The notes beneath the pieces are model-generated. The model was not told the origin of the DNA and searched no databases. It saw nothing but the letters and a program-made list of their open reading frames with translations. Of a stretch of DNA of 39,073 bases, positions 1-7,938 are shown in pieces. This stretch comes from Caldisphaera sp. (GTDB lineage Archaea; Thermoproteota; Thermoprotei_A; Sulfolobales; Acidilobaceae). The stretch covers positions 1 through 39,073 of the forward strand of contig NZ_JAGDXI010000025.1 of NCBI RefSeq assembly GCF_023256325.1, read 5' to 3'. Position 1 is the stretch's first letter; every line of letters begins with the position of its first letter. The position numbers were made by a program, and so were the translations under genes.

Positions 1-180
1 AAGCTTATAAACTTGAACTAAAATCGTTATGCGTAAATTATTTAATAAATACACTTCAACTTATATATTAACATACAAATTTGCTGGAATATTATAATTT
101 AGAAATAATATTCTTTATAGGTGCTATTCATAACTAATTTAATGCTTTATTTTTAACATTTTAAGAATTAATAGATATAC

Positions 181-300
181 TCAAATATTATCCCAGACAT
201 TCAAAGGTAAATCGTGTTCATGAGATTTCACATTACCTATAGCAAAAGAAATAACAAATCTCAATTTTTCTATAAAAAAGTAAACGTTTGAATTTTTAAT
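181..300 (-). pseudogene. Possible decayed 3' end of an unidentified gene
   Basis: The minus strand reads about 39 codons without interruption, ending in KSHEHDLPLNVWDNI and a TGA at 181-183. The composition looks protein-like (aromatic, charged and proline residues) and unlike random AT-rich DNA. A stop codon closes the frame upstream and there is no start codon or ribosome site. It may be the surviving C-terminus of a transposase or another lost gene; I do not recognise the family. It could also be chance. Confidence 0.25.
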
Positions 301-416
301 AATTTAAAATAATTGTGAAAAATTTAAAGAAATATCCCTAGTATTAAAGAATAGAAAATGTTATACATTGGTAATATAAGAACAAGGACATAATATGATC
401 TTTTATTAGTTTAGGC

Positions 417-427
417 TTTTAATATAT
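417..427 (+). promoter_or_regulatory. Probable box A (TATA) for tRNA-Arg
   Basis: TTTTAATATAT is centred about 33 nt before the first base of the mature tRNA. This is the usual spacing for an archaeal TBP site with a transcript starting a few bases upstream of the tRNA. Position and sequence are the only evidence. Confidence 0.45.
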
Positions 428-454
428 TATTAATTTCAAATATAACAATAGAAT

Positions 455-529
455 GGGCCCGTAGCTCAGCCAGGATAGAGTGTCAGCCTCCGGAGCTGAA
501 GGGCGCGGGTTCAAATCCCGCCGGGCCCG
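455..529 (+). tRNA. tRNA-Arg (CCG anticodon)
   Basis: A complete cloverleaf of 75 nt can be drawn. The acceptor stem GGGCCCG (455-461) pairs with CGGGCCC (522-528), with discriminator G529. The anticodon stem TCAGC/GCTGA (483-487/495-499) encloses the loop CTCCGGA, giving anticodon CCG at 490-492, which reads CGG arginine codons. The T stem GCGGG/CCCGC (505-509/517-521) encloses TTCAAAT. The 3' CCA is not encoded and there is no intron. Stem GC content is far above the surrounding DNA, as expected for a thermophile RNA. Confidence 0.97.
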
Positions 530-581
530 TTAACATCACTTAATATTTAAAATCAAAAACACTATATAACACTATTATAAA

Positions 582-2312
582 CTATTCTATTTTATTATTT
601 TTGTCCAAAAATTCTTTGTAAGTCTTTACAATATCATCAAGTAATAGAATGCCCAAAAACTTCTTGTTTTCCATAACAATGGCATATCTAGAGCTTTTCA
701 TTACATCAAAGGCGTCATATAAGGAAGAATTAGGTCGTACATATGTCGGTGCTGGCAATGAATATTTTATAACTAATTCGTCTTCTTTTGCTTTTATTAT
801 ATCAGTTAACCTAACAATTCCATGTAAATTATTTAGTTCATCAACTATTGGTAACGAGAATAAATTTAAAGAATTCATTAGATCGATTGCTTTTTTTATA
901 TTATCAGTAGGTTTAACAAAAATCTTTGAAATTTTTGCATCAGAAACCTTTATTTTTGTTAATAATGGCATTGAAAACTCAGATGCGTGAGCTGGTGATT
1001 CTTGCCTATTTAAGGGTTGTTCATTAAAAATTCCTCTAGAATTTCTGGCAACAAGGTAAGCTGAAGCCAAAGCAGCCATTTCTGCTGGAAGTAATTGTAA
1101 TCCACCTGTCATCTCAACTACCATCATTGTAACACTTATAGGTACTGAGCCTGCAATACCAAAAGTAGAAAGCATTCCTACTATCATAAAAGGCATTGGT
1201 GTAGTTACAAGACTAGGAAACAATAAATGAAATGCATAACCAACCGCTAAACCAGTATAACCACCAATAACTATTCCTGGAGCAAACACGCCTCCTTTAG
1301 CTCCAGAGCCTATAGTGAATGATGTAGCAATAATCTTTGCTAATGGTAATAAAAACAAAGCTATAATTAGGGGAAACATAGATGGCACTGCATTGAAGTT
1401 TGAAATGTACCAAAGCCATCCATATCCTTCTCCCATAACTTCAGGGAAAAAGATAGCAATTAATCCAGCTATTATCCCACCAACTAAAGCTTTCTCAATT
1501 ATATTTTTAAATCTTAAATCCAAAAATTTTTTTGTTTCAAACATTAAATATGGATATAAAATTGCCATACCTCCTGCTATTAAACCAAGCAGTACATAAA
1601 GAGGTAATCTCTCAGGATTAAATGGTAAGGAATAAGTTCCAAATATAGGAGAAAAACCAGTTATAGAGGAAAATATAACATAACCTATACTCGATGAAAT
1701 TAATGAAGGATATATTACATTAGGTTCTAAATCTCGCTTATAGAGTAGTTCTGCTGCCAGAAGGGAACCAGCAAACGGAGTTTTAAAGATAACTCCAATT
1801 GCAGAACCCATACCTACCGCTGTTGCTATTCTTCTATCTTCTGGAGTACCTCCTAATAAATCTATTATAGTTTGTCCTATGCCAGCTCCCGAGTGGGAAG
1901 CAGGACCTTCTCTACCTGCACTACCACCTAAACCTATAGTCATTGAAGATGAAAGTATCGATGCTGGAATTTCTATAAATCTTATCCTAAGACCTCTATG
2001 AAATGCTCTAATAGCTACATCACTTCCTACCTCTTTTGTTTTCATAAACAAAGCTATTATAACTGATAAAAATGTGGCAACACCTATTACTATAGGCAGG
2101 AATAGTAATTTTTTAAAAGAGGCCCAATAATTCATATAAAATGATTGTCCTGGATGAGGTAAAGAAACTCCAATTATATTTCTTAAAATCATGTGTTCTA
2201 TAACGAAGATATTTAAGTAATATAAAGATAAATCCGCTATACCTATTATTACACCTATTATAATACCATATATAAACCATTTTTCATAATATGGCAAATT
2301 TGATATTTTCAT
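582..2312 (-). CDS. ClC-family chloride channel/transporter with two C-terminal CBS domains
   Basis: This is a 576-residue membrane protein of the ClC family, moving chloride (or another small anion) across the cell membrane, possibly with proton exchange. The family signatures are GREGP at residues 133-137, where E135 is the gating glutamate, and GSGAKGGVFAPG near 335-346. Hydrophobic helices fill residues 10-425. The last 120 residues form two CBS repeats (about 460-515 and 516-570), which in related proteins bind adenine nucleotides and regulate transport. The first selectivity motif (GSGIP in bacterial ClC) reads MTIGLGG here. The ATG at 2312 has no clear ribosome site, so the mRNA may be leaderless. 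Gene neighbours give no functional hint. Confidence 0.93.
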   Translation of the reverse strand: MKISNLPYYEKWFIYGIIIGVIIGIADLSLYYLNIFVIEHMILRNIIGVSLPHPGQSFYMNYWASFKKLLFLPIVIGVATFLSVIIALFMKTKEVGSDVAIRAFHRGLRIRFIEIPASILSSSMTIGLGGSAGREGPASHSGAGIGQTIIDLLGGTPEDRRIATAVGMGSAIGVIFKTPFAGSLLAAELLYKRDLEPNVIYPSLISSSIGYVIFSSITGFSPIFGTYSLPFNPERLPLYVLLGLIAGGMAILYPYLMFETKKFLDLRFKNIIEKALVGGIIAGLIAIFFPEVMGEGYGWLWYISNFNAVPSMFPLIIALFLLPLAKIIATSFTIGSGAKGGVFAPGIVIGGYTGLAVGYAFHLLFPSLVTTPMPFMIVGMLSTFGIAGSVPISVTMMVVEMTGGLQLLPAEMAALASAYLVARNSRGIFNEQPLNRQESPAHASEFSMPLLTKIKVSDAKISKIFVKPTDNIKKAIDLMNSLNLFSLPIVDELNNLHGIVRLTDIIKAKEDELVIKYSLPAPTYVRPNSSLYDAFDVMKSSRYAIVMENKKFLGILLLDDIVKTYKEFLDKNNKIE

Positions 2313-2726
2313 CTTAGATCACGTTAAGCTATTATAAAATAAGAATTTAAATTTGATATAATTTATTTCCCTTCAAAGGTAGTGAAGGCTTGACAAATCT
2401 GTGAACCGTTCTGGGGTAACATCTCATCCTTTTACATTTCAACTCTCCAATCTAGCATACAACAAGATCTTATAAATAATCATCTTCATCCTAAATGACA
2501 AGATTCCCTAAATTATAGTGAAAGTTTTTAAGATCTTAAGGGTTACCTCTTTTATGAGTTCTGCTCTTCTTCCTTCTTTTGTTATTGTAAAAATAATCAA
2601 CTCACCCCCCCGATTTTTAATTGACCAATGGATTTCAAGGTAGCATCTAAATACCTGTTAAAATCAAAAACTTTTACCTACGCATTATAAATGAGAGATT
2701 TGTTGTTCATTTTACCATTTATTTTC
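2313..2726. other. Intergenic region holding a decayed repeat copy
   Basis: This gap lies between the ClC start and the small minus-strand gene at 2727-3065. Its middle (about 2508-2668) is one of three related minus-strand segments described separately. A run of seven C at 2605-2611 is striking in such AT-rich DNA. The stretch AAATTTAAA near 2344-2353 may be a minus-strand TATA element for the ClC gene. No intact gene is seen. Confidence 0.5.
2508..2668 (-). repeat. Decayed gene fragment, copy A of a three-copy intergenic family
   Basis: On the minus strand this reads FDFNRYLDATLKSIGQLKIGG, then, after a frame change at the seven-base homopolymer (2605-2611), a second stretch containing ELIIFTITKEG, AELIKEV and LKILKTFTII, ending in TAG at 2508-2510. 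Copies at 9463-9628 and 31566-31720 share its word order and DNA blocks: TAAGATCTTAA and TTTATGAGT are shared with copy C, and GGTTAC followed by TTCTGCTC with copy B. The pattern loosely recalls the C-terminal part of TusA/SirA-like sulfur-carrier proteins, but no CP active-site motif is seen, so that is weak. It could also be the end of a lost transposase. Confidence 0.45.
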
Positions 2727-3065
2727 TCATGTTAAGCTATCTTTTATCTTTTGTAAAGACTCTCTTATAAAATCATTATTACATCTTTCCATAACTAAAC
2801 TAATATTTTTTTCTATTATTTTATTATTAATGTTTACATAAGAAGACATAAGATTCATTTTTATAGCGCTCTTGCATGATATAAATTTTAAAACGTTTTT
2901 TAAACTAGAACAATTAACAGAATAAAAATCTATTGAATCACAAATGTCGTAATCATTTACGTGACTTAATTTAATTTTTAATAGATAGCTATATATTAAT
3001 TTTGCTTTAAATTCCAAATCATCTTGATTATTTGATTCTGAAACTAGTGGAATTAATTCTCCCAC
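2727..3065 (-). CDS. Small protein of unknown function
   Basis: I do not recognise this 112-residue protein. It begins at a GTG preceded by GGTG about nine bases upstream. It has no signal peptide or transmembrane helix. It contains four cysteines, three of them within about 23 residues in its middle (DICDS, VNCSS, ISCKS), and a charged C-terminus that is probably helical. It is divergent from the conserved gene at 3219-3701. Lacking recognisable relatives, it could be a lineage-specific gene or the remnant of a longer one. Confidence 0.5.
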   Translation of the reverse strand: MGELIPLVSESNNQDDLEFKAKLIYSYLLKIKLSHVNDYDICDSIDFYSVNCSSLKNVLKFISCKSAIKMNLMSSYVNINNKIIEKNISLVMERCNNDFIRESLQKIKDSLT

Positions 3066-3173
3066 ATTTGATACACCTTTACAAATTTATTAAAGTGTAA
3101 CAACTATTTAAATCTTTCTCTATAGCACACCAATACAGCAGTTATAATAATTAGCAATTATTTAATGTAAATA

Positions 3174-3189
3174 TTTTAAAAATATATAA
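3174..3189 (+). promoter_or_regulatory. Probable TATA box of the gene at 3219
   Basis: The stretch TTTTAAAAATATATAA resembles an archaeal box A. With the usual spacing of about 27 nt, transcription would start near 3205-3215. That lies after the in-frame ATG at 3192 and supports a later translation start. Confidence 0.45.
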
Positions 3190-3218
3190 GAATGTATGAT
3201 TACAAATTAATTCAGGTG

Positions 3219-3701
3219 ATGTTGTTGATCAAACTGAAAATGCCCCCAAAAATTAAAATTTTAGAGGCAGCTGGTGCAATTGCTGACGGAAGAATTACTA
3301 TAGAGAAGGCTAATGATGAAACAATTATTGCTAAGGTTATAAGCAGTGAAAGAGACAAAACTTATAAAGTTATCATAAAAAAGGCTAATGATGATTATAT
3401 TGTTTATAGTGACGATAATGGGACAAAATTAAGAGGATACGTTGGCTATCCCATAATATCAGTTATGATGCTAACTGGGTTACTAAGTAGGGACCAAAAC
3501 GTTGAAGATGCTCTTAAAGAAATCGAATGGCGTAAGTTAAATGAAACATATAAAAAATACTACGTTGTTGAAGAAATTGTTTTAAAGAAAGCCGAGCCAA
3601 AACTTCCTAGATCTTATATATTAGATTTTAGAAATAACATATTGAATGAATTAGAAAAGATTAAAATTTTTTATGATGAGAATCTTTCTTCATTAGCATG
3701 A
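3219..3701 (+). CDS. Conserved crenarchaeal protein of unknown function
   Basis: About 160 residues, soluble, no signal peptide. The N-terminal half (ILEAAGAIADGRITI, then YIVYSDDNGTKLRGYVGYP) resembles an uncharacterised family I associate with Sulfolobales. The order is a small beta-rich domain, a hydrophobic helix (IISVMMLTGLL) and a basic C-terminus. In-frame starts exist at 3192, 3216 (GTG), 3219 and 3240. The TATA box at 3174-3189 would place the transcript start after 3192, so I use the ATG at 3219; 3240 (MPPKIK) is also possible. It converges with the aldose epimerase gene, 15 bases away. Function unknown. Confidence 0.75.
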   Translation: MLLIKLKMPPKIKILEAAGAIADGRITIEKANDETIIAKVISSERDKTYKVIIKKANDDYIVYSDDNGTKLRGYVGYPIISVMMLTGLLSRDQNVEDALKEIEWRKLNETYKKYYVVEEIVLKKAEPKLPRSYILDFRNNILNELEKIKIFYDENLSSLA

Positions 3702-3716
3702 TGTCGTAATGCAAAT

Positions 3717-4499
3717 CTATGAGTAGATTGTAAAACCATAATTTTTAATTTCTCCAGACTTAATTAAATCTAATCCGATATAATTGTGATAAGCATCAGG
3801 TGCTCCACTCATAGGCTCTAAAGCTACTGCTCCTTTAATGCCTGTATAAATTTGAAAATAAGGCATTTTAATAGTTTTTATAATAATAGTTGAGTATTTA
3901 GAATCTAATTTAACTTGATTACCTATATAGAAACAATCGTCATATTCTTTATTTCCTTCTATTTCATAATCTATTAGTTCCCCTGTTGGAATTTTGTTTA
4001 TACTAGCACACTTTTTTACTTGAGTCGGATTAATCTTCCAGGAATCTTCTATAATAAAATATGGATGAGCTCCAACAGTTAATGGGGCTTCATTACTACC
4101 AACATTTTTTATAAGAAATTCTACATTAAAACTTTCTCTGTTTATAACATATTTAATATTTATATTTAATTCTGATGGATAACCATTATCTTTAAGATTA
4201 TAGGATAAAGTTATAGAATTGCTGCTTTTATTAATAACCTCAAATCTTTTATTTACTATTAAACCATGTATGGCGTTACCTTCACTGTTCTTATTGAGAA
4301 AATATTTTTTACCATTAAATTCATACTCTCCTCCTTTAATTCTATTAGCAAAAGGAACTAAAATTGCCATACCGCTATGAGTTGGATTATTTATATTACC
4401 GTGCAATAAAATATCTTTACCGTTTATAACTATTTTTTCTACATACGCGCCTACTTCATTAATAATCGCCTCTGACGCAAAATTCCTTATCTCTATCAT
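3717..4499 (-). CDS. Aldose 1-epimerase (mutarotase), GalM family
   Basis: About 260 residues, expected to interconvert alpha and beta anomers of glucose or galactose in the cytoplasm, supplying substrate to galactokinase (25311-26375 here). The GalM fold signatures are present in order: HSGMAILVPFANRI, the IHGL histidine, TVGAHPYF with the second conserved histidine, and the ALEPMSGAPDAY segment carrying the catalytic glutamate. The length is short, as in archaeal and YeaD-like members, so activity on other hexose derivatives is possible. An in-frame GTG lies nine bases upstream at 4508. I use the ATG at 4499, since the TATA-like element near 4511-4526 would give a nearly leaderless transcript there. 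Confidence 0.88.
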   Translation of the reverse strand: MIEIRNFASEAIINEVGAYVEKIVINGKDILLHGNINNPTHSGMAILVPFANRIKGGEYEFNGKKYFLNKNSEGNAIHGLIVNKRFEVINKSSNSITLSYNLKDNGYPSELNINIKYVINRESFNVEFLIKNVGSNEAPLTVGAHPYFIIEDSWKINPTQVKKCASINKIPTGELIDYEIEGNKEYDDCFYIGNQVKLDSKYSTIIIKTIKMPYFQIYTGIKGAVALEPMSGAPDAYHNYIGLDLIKSGEIKNYGFTIYS

Positions 4500-4510
4500 C
4501 CTAATCACAC

Positions 4511-4526
4511 TTTAAAATATATAAAA
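4511..4526. promoter_or_regulatory. Shared TATA-like element between divergent genes
   Basis: TTTAAAATATATAAAA lies in the 68-bp gap between the aldose epimerase (minus) and the START-like gene (plus). It is nearly symmetric, so it can be read as box A on either strand. Spacing of about 25-27 nt puts the plus start near 4546 and the minus start near 4497. Confidence 0.4.
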
Positions 4527-4567
4527 AAGAATTTAAGTAGTTAATCTTCATTATAGGATTGATAAAA

Positions 4568-4966
4568 ATGACGTACTTTAAACTAGAAAAAGAATTTAAA
4601 GGAGACGAAGAAAAGGTTTGGAAAATAATTTCAAACATCTCTGACATACCTAAATACTGGCATGGACATAGAGAGATAAATATAGTGAAAAATGATGAGA
4701 AAAGTATTGAGGCTCTTGTAAAGTTTGTCTTCCCTTCAGTAGCAAAAGTTAGGTATGAAATTAATTATGAGAAAAAAGAAGTAGTAGCCTATTATCTAGA
4801 TGGTCCATTCAAAGGAATTTCAAAATTAAGGATAGATAACAACAAATTAATCAACGAGTGGGATATAAGATTTAGCGGCTTATTTAAATTGATCTCTCAT
4901 TGGGAAACTAATCATTTTAAGAAAGGAAGTGAAGATGCATTAAACAGAATATTAAATAATATTTAA
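4568..4966 (+). CDS. START-like (SRPBCC superfamily) small-molecule-binding protein
   Basis: A 132-residue soluble protein with the outline of a Bet v1/START-like domain: an N-terminal beta strand with E-x-x-W-x-I-I-S, a helix ending in DIPKYWHGHREI, a run of antiparallel strands (residues 40-100), and a long C-terminal helix (GSEDALNRILNNI). Such proteins bind hydrophobic ligands or act as cyclases or coenzyme Q chaperones; the substrate cannot be told. A TTG lies nine bases upstream (4559), but the ATG at 4568 with AGGAT upstream is the better start. Only 132 residues, so no second domain. Confidence 0.72.
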   Translation: MTYFKLEKEFKGDEEKVWKIISNISDIPKYWHGHREINIVKNDEKSIEALVKFVFPSVAKVRYEINYEKKEVVAYYLDGPFKGISKLRIDNNKLINEWDIRFSGLFKLISHWETNHFKKGSEDALNRILNNI

Positions 4967-5062
4967 AATAAATTCCAAATTTTTAATATATGTATCTCAA
5001 CAAAATATAAATAAGAATACCTTATCAAACAAAATATAATGAGCTAAGAAACGGTGCTGTTC

Positions 5063-6496
5063 ATGAACAAAGACAATGTAGCTGATAGTAGCAATTTTGA
5101 ATCTAAAACTGAATACTTAAGACTTAGAAAATCAAGCAGGCTGAAAAAAGGGCTCTCTTTTAAGGATCTACTTTTCTTATCACTAGGTGGACAAGCCCCA
5201 TTTCTATCGTTATTAACTTATGCAACAAGCGTTATATTATATTCATTTCTTTTTTCGCCAATAATTATAGTGTTCGGTATGTTATTAGTTTTAATAAATG
5301 GTATAGTTGTCTCTAAACTATCAAAAAAATATGAAGAAGGTGGAGGATACTATATATATGCAATGTATAGCCTAACTAGAAGGCTAGGCTTGGAAACAGG
5401 TTGGATGTACATTTTTTACTCATCTTTTTATGGAGCTGCGTATATAATTGGATCAAGTTTTGTCCTACACTTTGTTTTTAATTTAAATCCATTATTATCT
5501 GCTTTAATTGTATTTATTCCAGCATCAACTTTTTTAATTATAGGAATTAAGCCATCAGCTAAATATGCTGAACTATCAGGAATAATAGAAATTATAGTTA
5601 TAGCAGCTATTTTCGTTATTAGTATCTATTTATCTAATTTCCACTTTTTCAATCCTATACAAAAGATACCTCCACTAGGCCAAATAGCAATATCTTTGTT
5701 ATTTGCTATAGGTATTCCAACAGGCTATGGATCCATAACTCCCTTATCAGAAGAAAGCATAAATAGTAAAGATATTGGAAGAGTAGTACTTTTGGTCATT
5801 ATTATTGGAGGATTAATAACAAGCCTTGCCATATATGGTATTATAGATATAGGTTTATATAAATCACAATTATCCACTATATTATCAAGCACAGCGCCAC
5901 TTCTTTCGTTATTAAAGACTAACTTTGGTATAGTTGGTTTGCTTATTATGGTTTATGCCGCTATTAGTGATGGTATACTTGCTTCGCTTTCTTTCATGTT
6001 AGGTACATCAAGAACTGTGTATGCAATGTCACAAAGGGATATGCTACCAAGCGTGTTTACATGGTTAAGAAATAATGAACCAATCATGGCATCTATTTTA
6101 ACAGCATTTATATATGGGATTATCTCATTCTTAGGTTTGGCTACAATAAAAAATCCTTTTTACCTCTTCTTAGAACTGGGAGCACTAGCAGGATTAGCAA
6201 ATGTGTTTGTACATTTATCTGCGAATTTTTCTCTTATATTTTCATCAATAAGAGAACTTAAAAGGAGGGCATCTATTATAAGCAATTATGCAATAAGAAA
6301 AATTATTAATTTTATTTTAACCAAAATTGGAGATATAATTATAGGTTTAGTTGCTGCATTATTTTCTCTGATAGTATTAATTTATTCATTAGGTACAGTG
6401 AACAAAATAATTGAAAATTTATTTATGGGATGGATAATAATTGGTTTCCTGTATGCTGAAATCGTGGACAGCATTAAGCAAAACCATAATCATTGA
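5063..6496 (+). CDS. APC-superfamily amino acid permease
   Basis: A 477-residue integral membrane protein with about 12 hydrophobic helices. The first helix carries SLGGQAPFLSLLTYA, typical of archaeal members of the amino acid/polyamine/organocation superfamily, and a later segment has the conserved EE (TPLSEESINSKDIGR) that follows the helix 5-6 region in this family. It probably imports an amino acid or related compound with a cation; the substrate is unknown. A GTG at 5054 is in frame, but GGTG at 5053-5056 sits six bases before the ATG at 5063 and works better as its ribosome site. Its 3' end overlaps the convergent bax1 gene by seven bases. Confidence 0.9.
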   Translation: MNKDNVADSSNFESKTEYLRLRKSSRLKKGLSFKDLLFLSLGGQAPFLSLLTYATSVILYSFLFSPIIIVFGMLLVLINGIVVSKLSKKYEEGGGYYIYAMYSLTRRLGLETGWMYIFYSSFYGAAYIIGSSFVLHFVFNLNPLLSALIVFIPASTFLIIGIKPSAKYAELSGIIEIIVIAAIFVISIYLSNFHFFNPIQKIPPLGQIAISLLFAIGIPTGYGSITPLSEESINSKDIGRVVLLVIIIGGLITSLAIYGIIDIGLYKSQLSTILSSTAPLLSLLKTNFGIVGLLIMVYAAISDGILASLSFMLGTSRTVYAMSQRDMLPSVFTWLRNNEPIMASILTAFIYGIISFLGLATIKNPFYLFLELGALAGLANVFVHLSANFSLIFSSIRELKRRASIISNYAIRKIINFILTKIGDIIIGLVAALFSLIVLIYSLGTVNKIIENLFMGWIIIGFLYAEIVDSIKQNHNH

Positions 6497-7938
6497 ATCT
6501 TTTTTACTATTGCTTCTGTAATATTAACCCATTTAATTTGATAACCCAAATAATCTAAAACTTCTATTATCCATTCGCCGTATCTATCAACTAGTTCAGA
6601 AATCTTCTTGTTATTAAAATCTTCCTTTTTAATTTCTTCTAAAAATTCATTTTTAATTAAATAATTCTTTAACCTCGTATAACCTACTATATTGTAATTA
6701 CCTTCTTTAATGTTTTCCTTAGGTACTTTAAATCTTTTAGATACGTCATTGTAGGAAATTACATTTTCGTTTAAATTAATAGTTTTATTATCTTTACTTT
6801 CAATCTTATTGATTAAATTGTTATATATTTTATTTATTAAATAATATACAGCAGCTATGTTGATCGTTTTTTTAAACTTTATTATATTTTCATTATTAAA
6901 ATCTTCGTACCCTAATGATTCATCAACAACAAGTATTAAAGGTAATTTAATTTCTCTAACTTTTTCTGATTTCCTTCTTAAATATTCTTTTGTCCAAAAA
7001 CCAACTATTTCAACGTATATGTTAATGTTATTTTTTGATAGCATAAAATCTGGAATAAATATTGTATTGTTAACTATTAGAGGTTGAGGTTCCCTTATTA
7101 TTTCCCAATCCTTCGCAATAATTTTCATTTTAGAATAGAAATCTTTTTCTATATTGCTATCAAAAGTTATTTCGCTATATATTTCTTCTAGAGGAAATTC
7201 CGCATCATCATTTTTCGTTTCCAATATGTAAGTCCTATTATATTTTCCCACAAATTCTGCCTTAATCTTCCACACTTTATTTGAGACTATTTGAGGCAAC
7301 AGCATAGATATTGACCTACCATATCTTTCTGTTAGTCTTAACATTGAAGCCGGACCATAAAATTCAACCCTAAGTGGATCATTATATGCATCATACATTA
7401 AACCTAATCTCTTTGCAGTAAACAGCAAATCCTTCCATTTATTGCTAATAAAAACATCAACTCTTAAAGTTTTCATTAGTGCCGTTTGAAGCAATTCAAA
7501 ATTATATTCCCTTAATAGATTTTCAGGGATCAATTCTGGCACTTTTTTTATTATCATTTCTTCCTCTAAATCAGCAAAAATGTATTTTAATGGATCAACA
7601 CCTATTTCTTCTTTAACTTTTTTCAAGATTTTTTCTTTTTCAGAATCATCAATAACAGGCCCGTAGGAATAAATCCTGCTTCTAATAATTCTTGGATCTA
7701 TTGGGGATTTATTTTCTACGATAGATTTTCTAAGTAATAATGTTGATATTCCTTCAACCAATTTTGGATCATAAGCCTTTTTTAAATATTTTATCTCATT
7801 TTTGAATTCTCCTATAGATAAATTTTCTTTTAGCAACGAAGCCATTTCTTCTATTAAATCTTTCTCATTATTTCCTATATATTCAAGATATACTTTATCT
7901 TTTTTGTATTTTACTCTTAATAAATCAGTGCTAAACAC
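6490..7938 (-). CDS. bax1: Bax1-like nuclease, partner of archaeal XPB
   Basis: A 482-residue protein of the DUF790/Bax1 family, whose characterised members bind XPB and cut DNA on the 3' side of bubbles and forks, forming a helicase-nuclease machine for repair. The probable nuclease core is in the middle (IPDFMLSKNNINIYVEIVGFW, then TKEYLRRKSEK), giving the PD...E...K layout of PD-(D/E)xK enzymes. The C-terminus carries a helical region with a helix-turn-helix look. The GTG start at 7938 overlaps the end of the xpb gene by eight bases and is preceded by GGAG in the xpb coding sequence, so the two are translationally coupled. The adjacency is itself strong support for the assignment. Confidence 0.87.
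   Translation of the reverse strand: MFSTDLLRVKYKKDKVYLEYIGNNEKDLIEEMASLLKENLSIGEFKNEIKYLKKAYDPKLVEGISTLLLRKSIVENKSPIDPRIIRSRIYSYGPVIDDSEKEKILKKVKEEIGVDPLKYIFADLEEEMIIKKVPELIPENLLREYNFELLQTALMKTLRVDVFISNKWKDLLFTAKRLGLMYDAYNDPLRVEFYGPASMLRLTERYGRSISMLLPQIVSNKVWKIKAEFVGKYNRTYILETKNDDAEFPLEEIYSEITFDSNIEKDFYSKMKIIAKDWEIIREPQPLIVNNTIFIPDFMLSKNNINIYVEIVGFWTKEYLRRKSEKVREIKLPLILVVDESLGYEDFNNENIIKFKKTINIAAVYYLINKIYNNLINKIESKDNKTINLNENVISYNDVSKRFKVPKENIKEGNYNIVGYTRLKNYLIKNEFLEEIKKEDFNNKKISELVDRYGEWIIEVLDYLGYQIKWVNITEAIVKKIQ

Larger units (their letters stand above)
1..454. other. AT-rich leader region without an intact gene
   Basis: No convincing intact gene is visible before the tRNA. The only coding-like patch is a short minus-strand reading frame at 181-300, listed separately. 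The rest is very AT-rich and full of stops in all frames. The last 40 bases hold the probable tRNA promoter. Confidence 0.5.

Noticed and set aside
649-1599. Plus-strand open frames of about 94-113 codons inside the ClC gene
   Set aside because: They are antisense to a clear full-length ClC gene with intact motifs, have no recognisable domain and no ribosome sites.
3192-3218. Earlier ATG for the conserved crenarchaeal gene
   Set aside because: The only good TATA box (3174-3189) would start transcription after this codon, so translation from it is unlikely.
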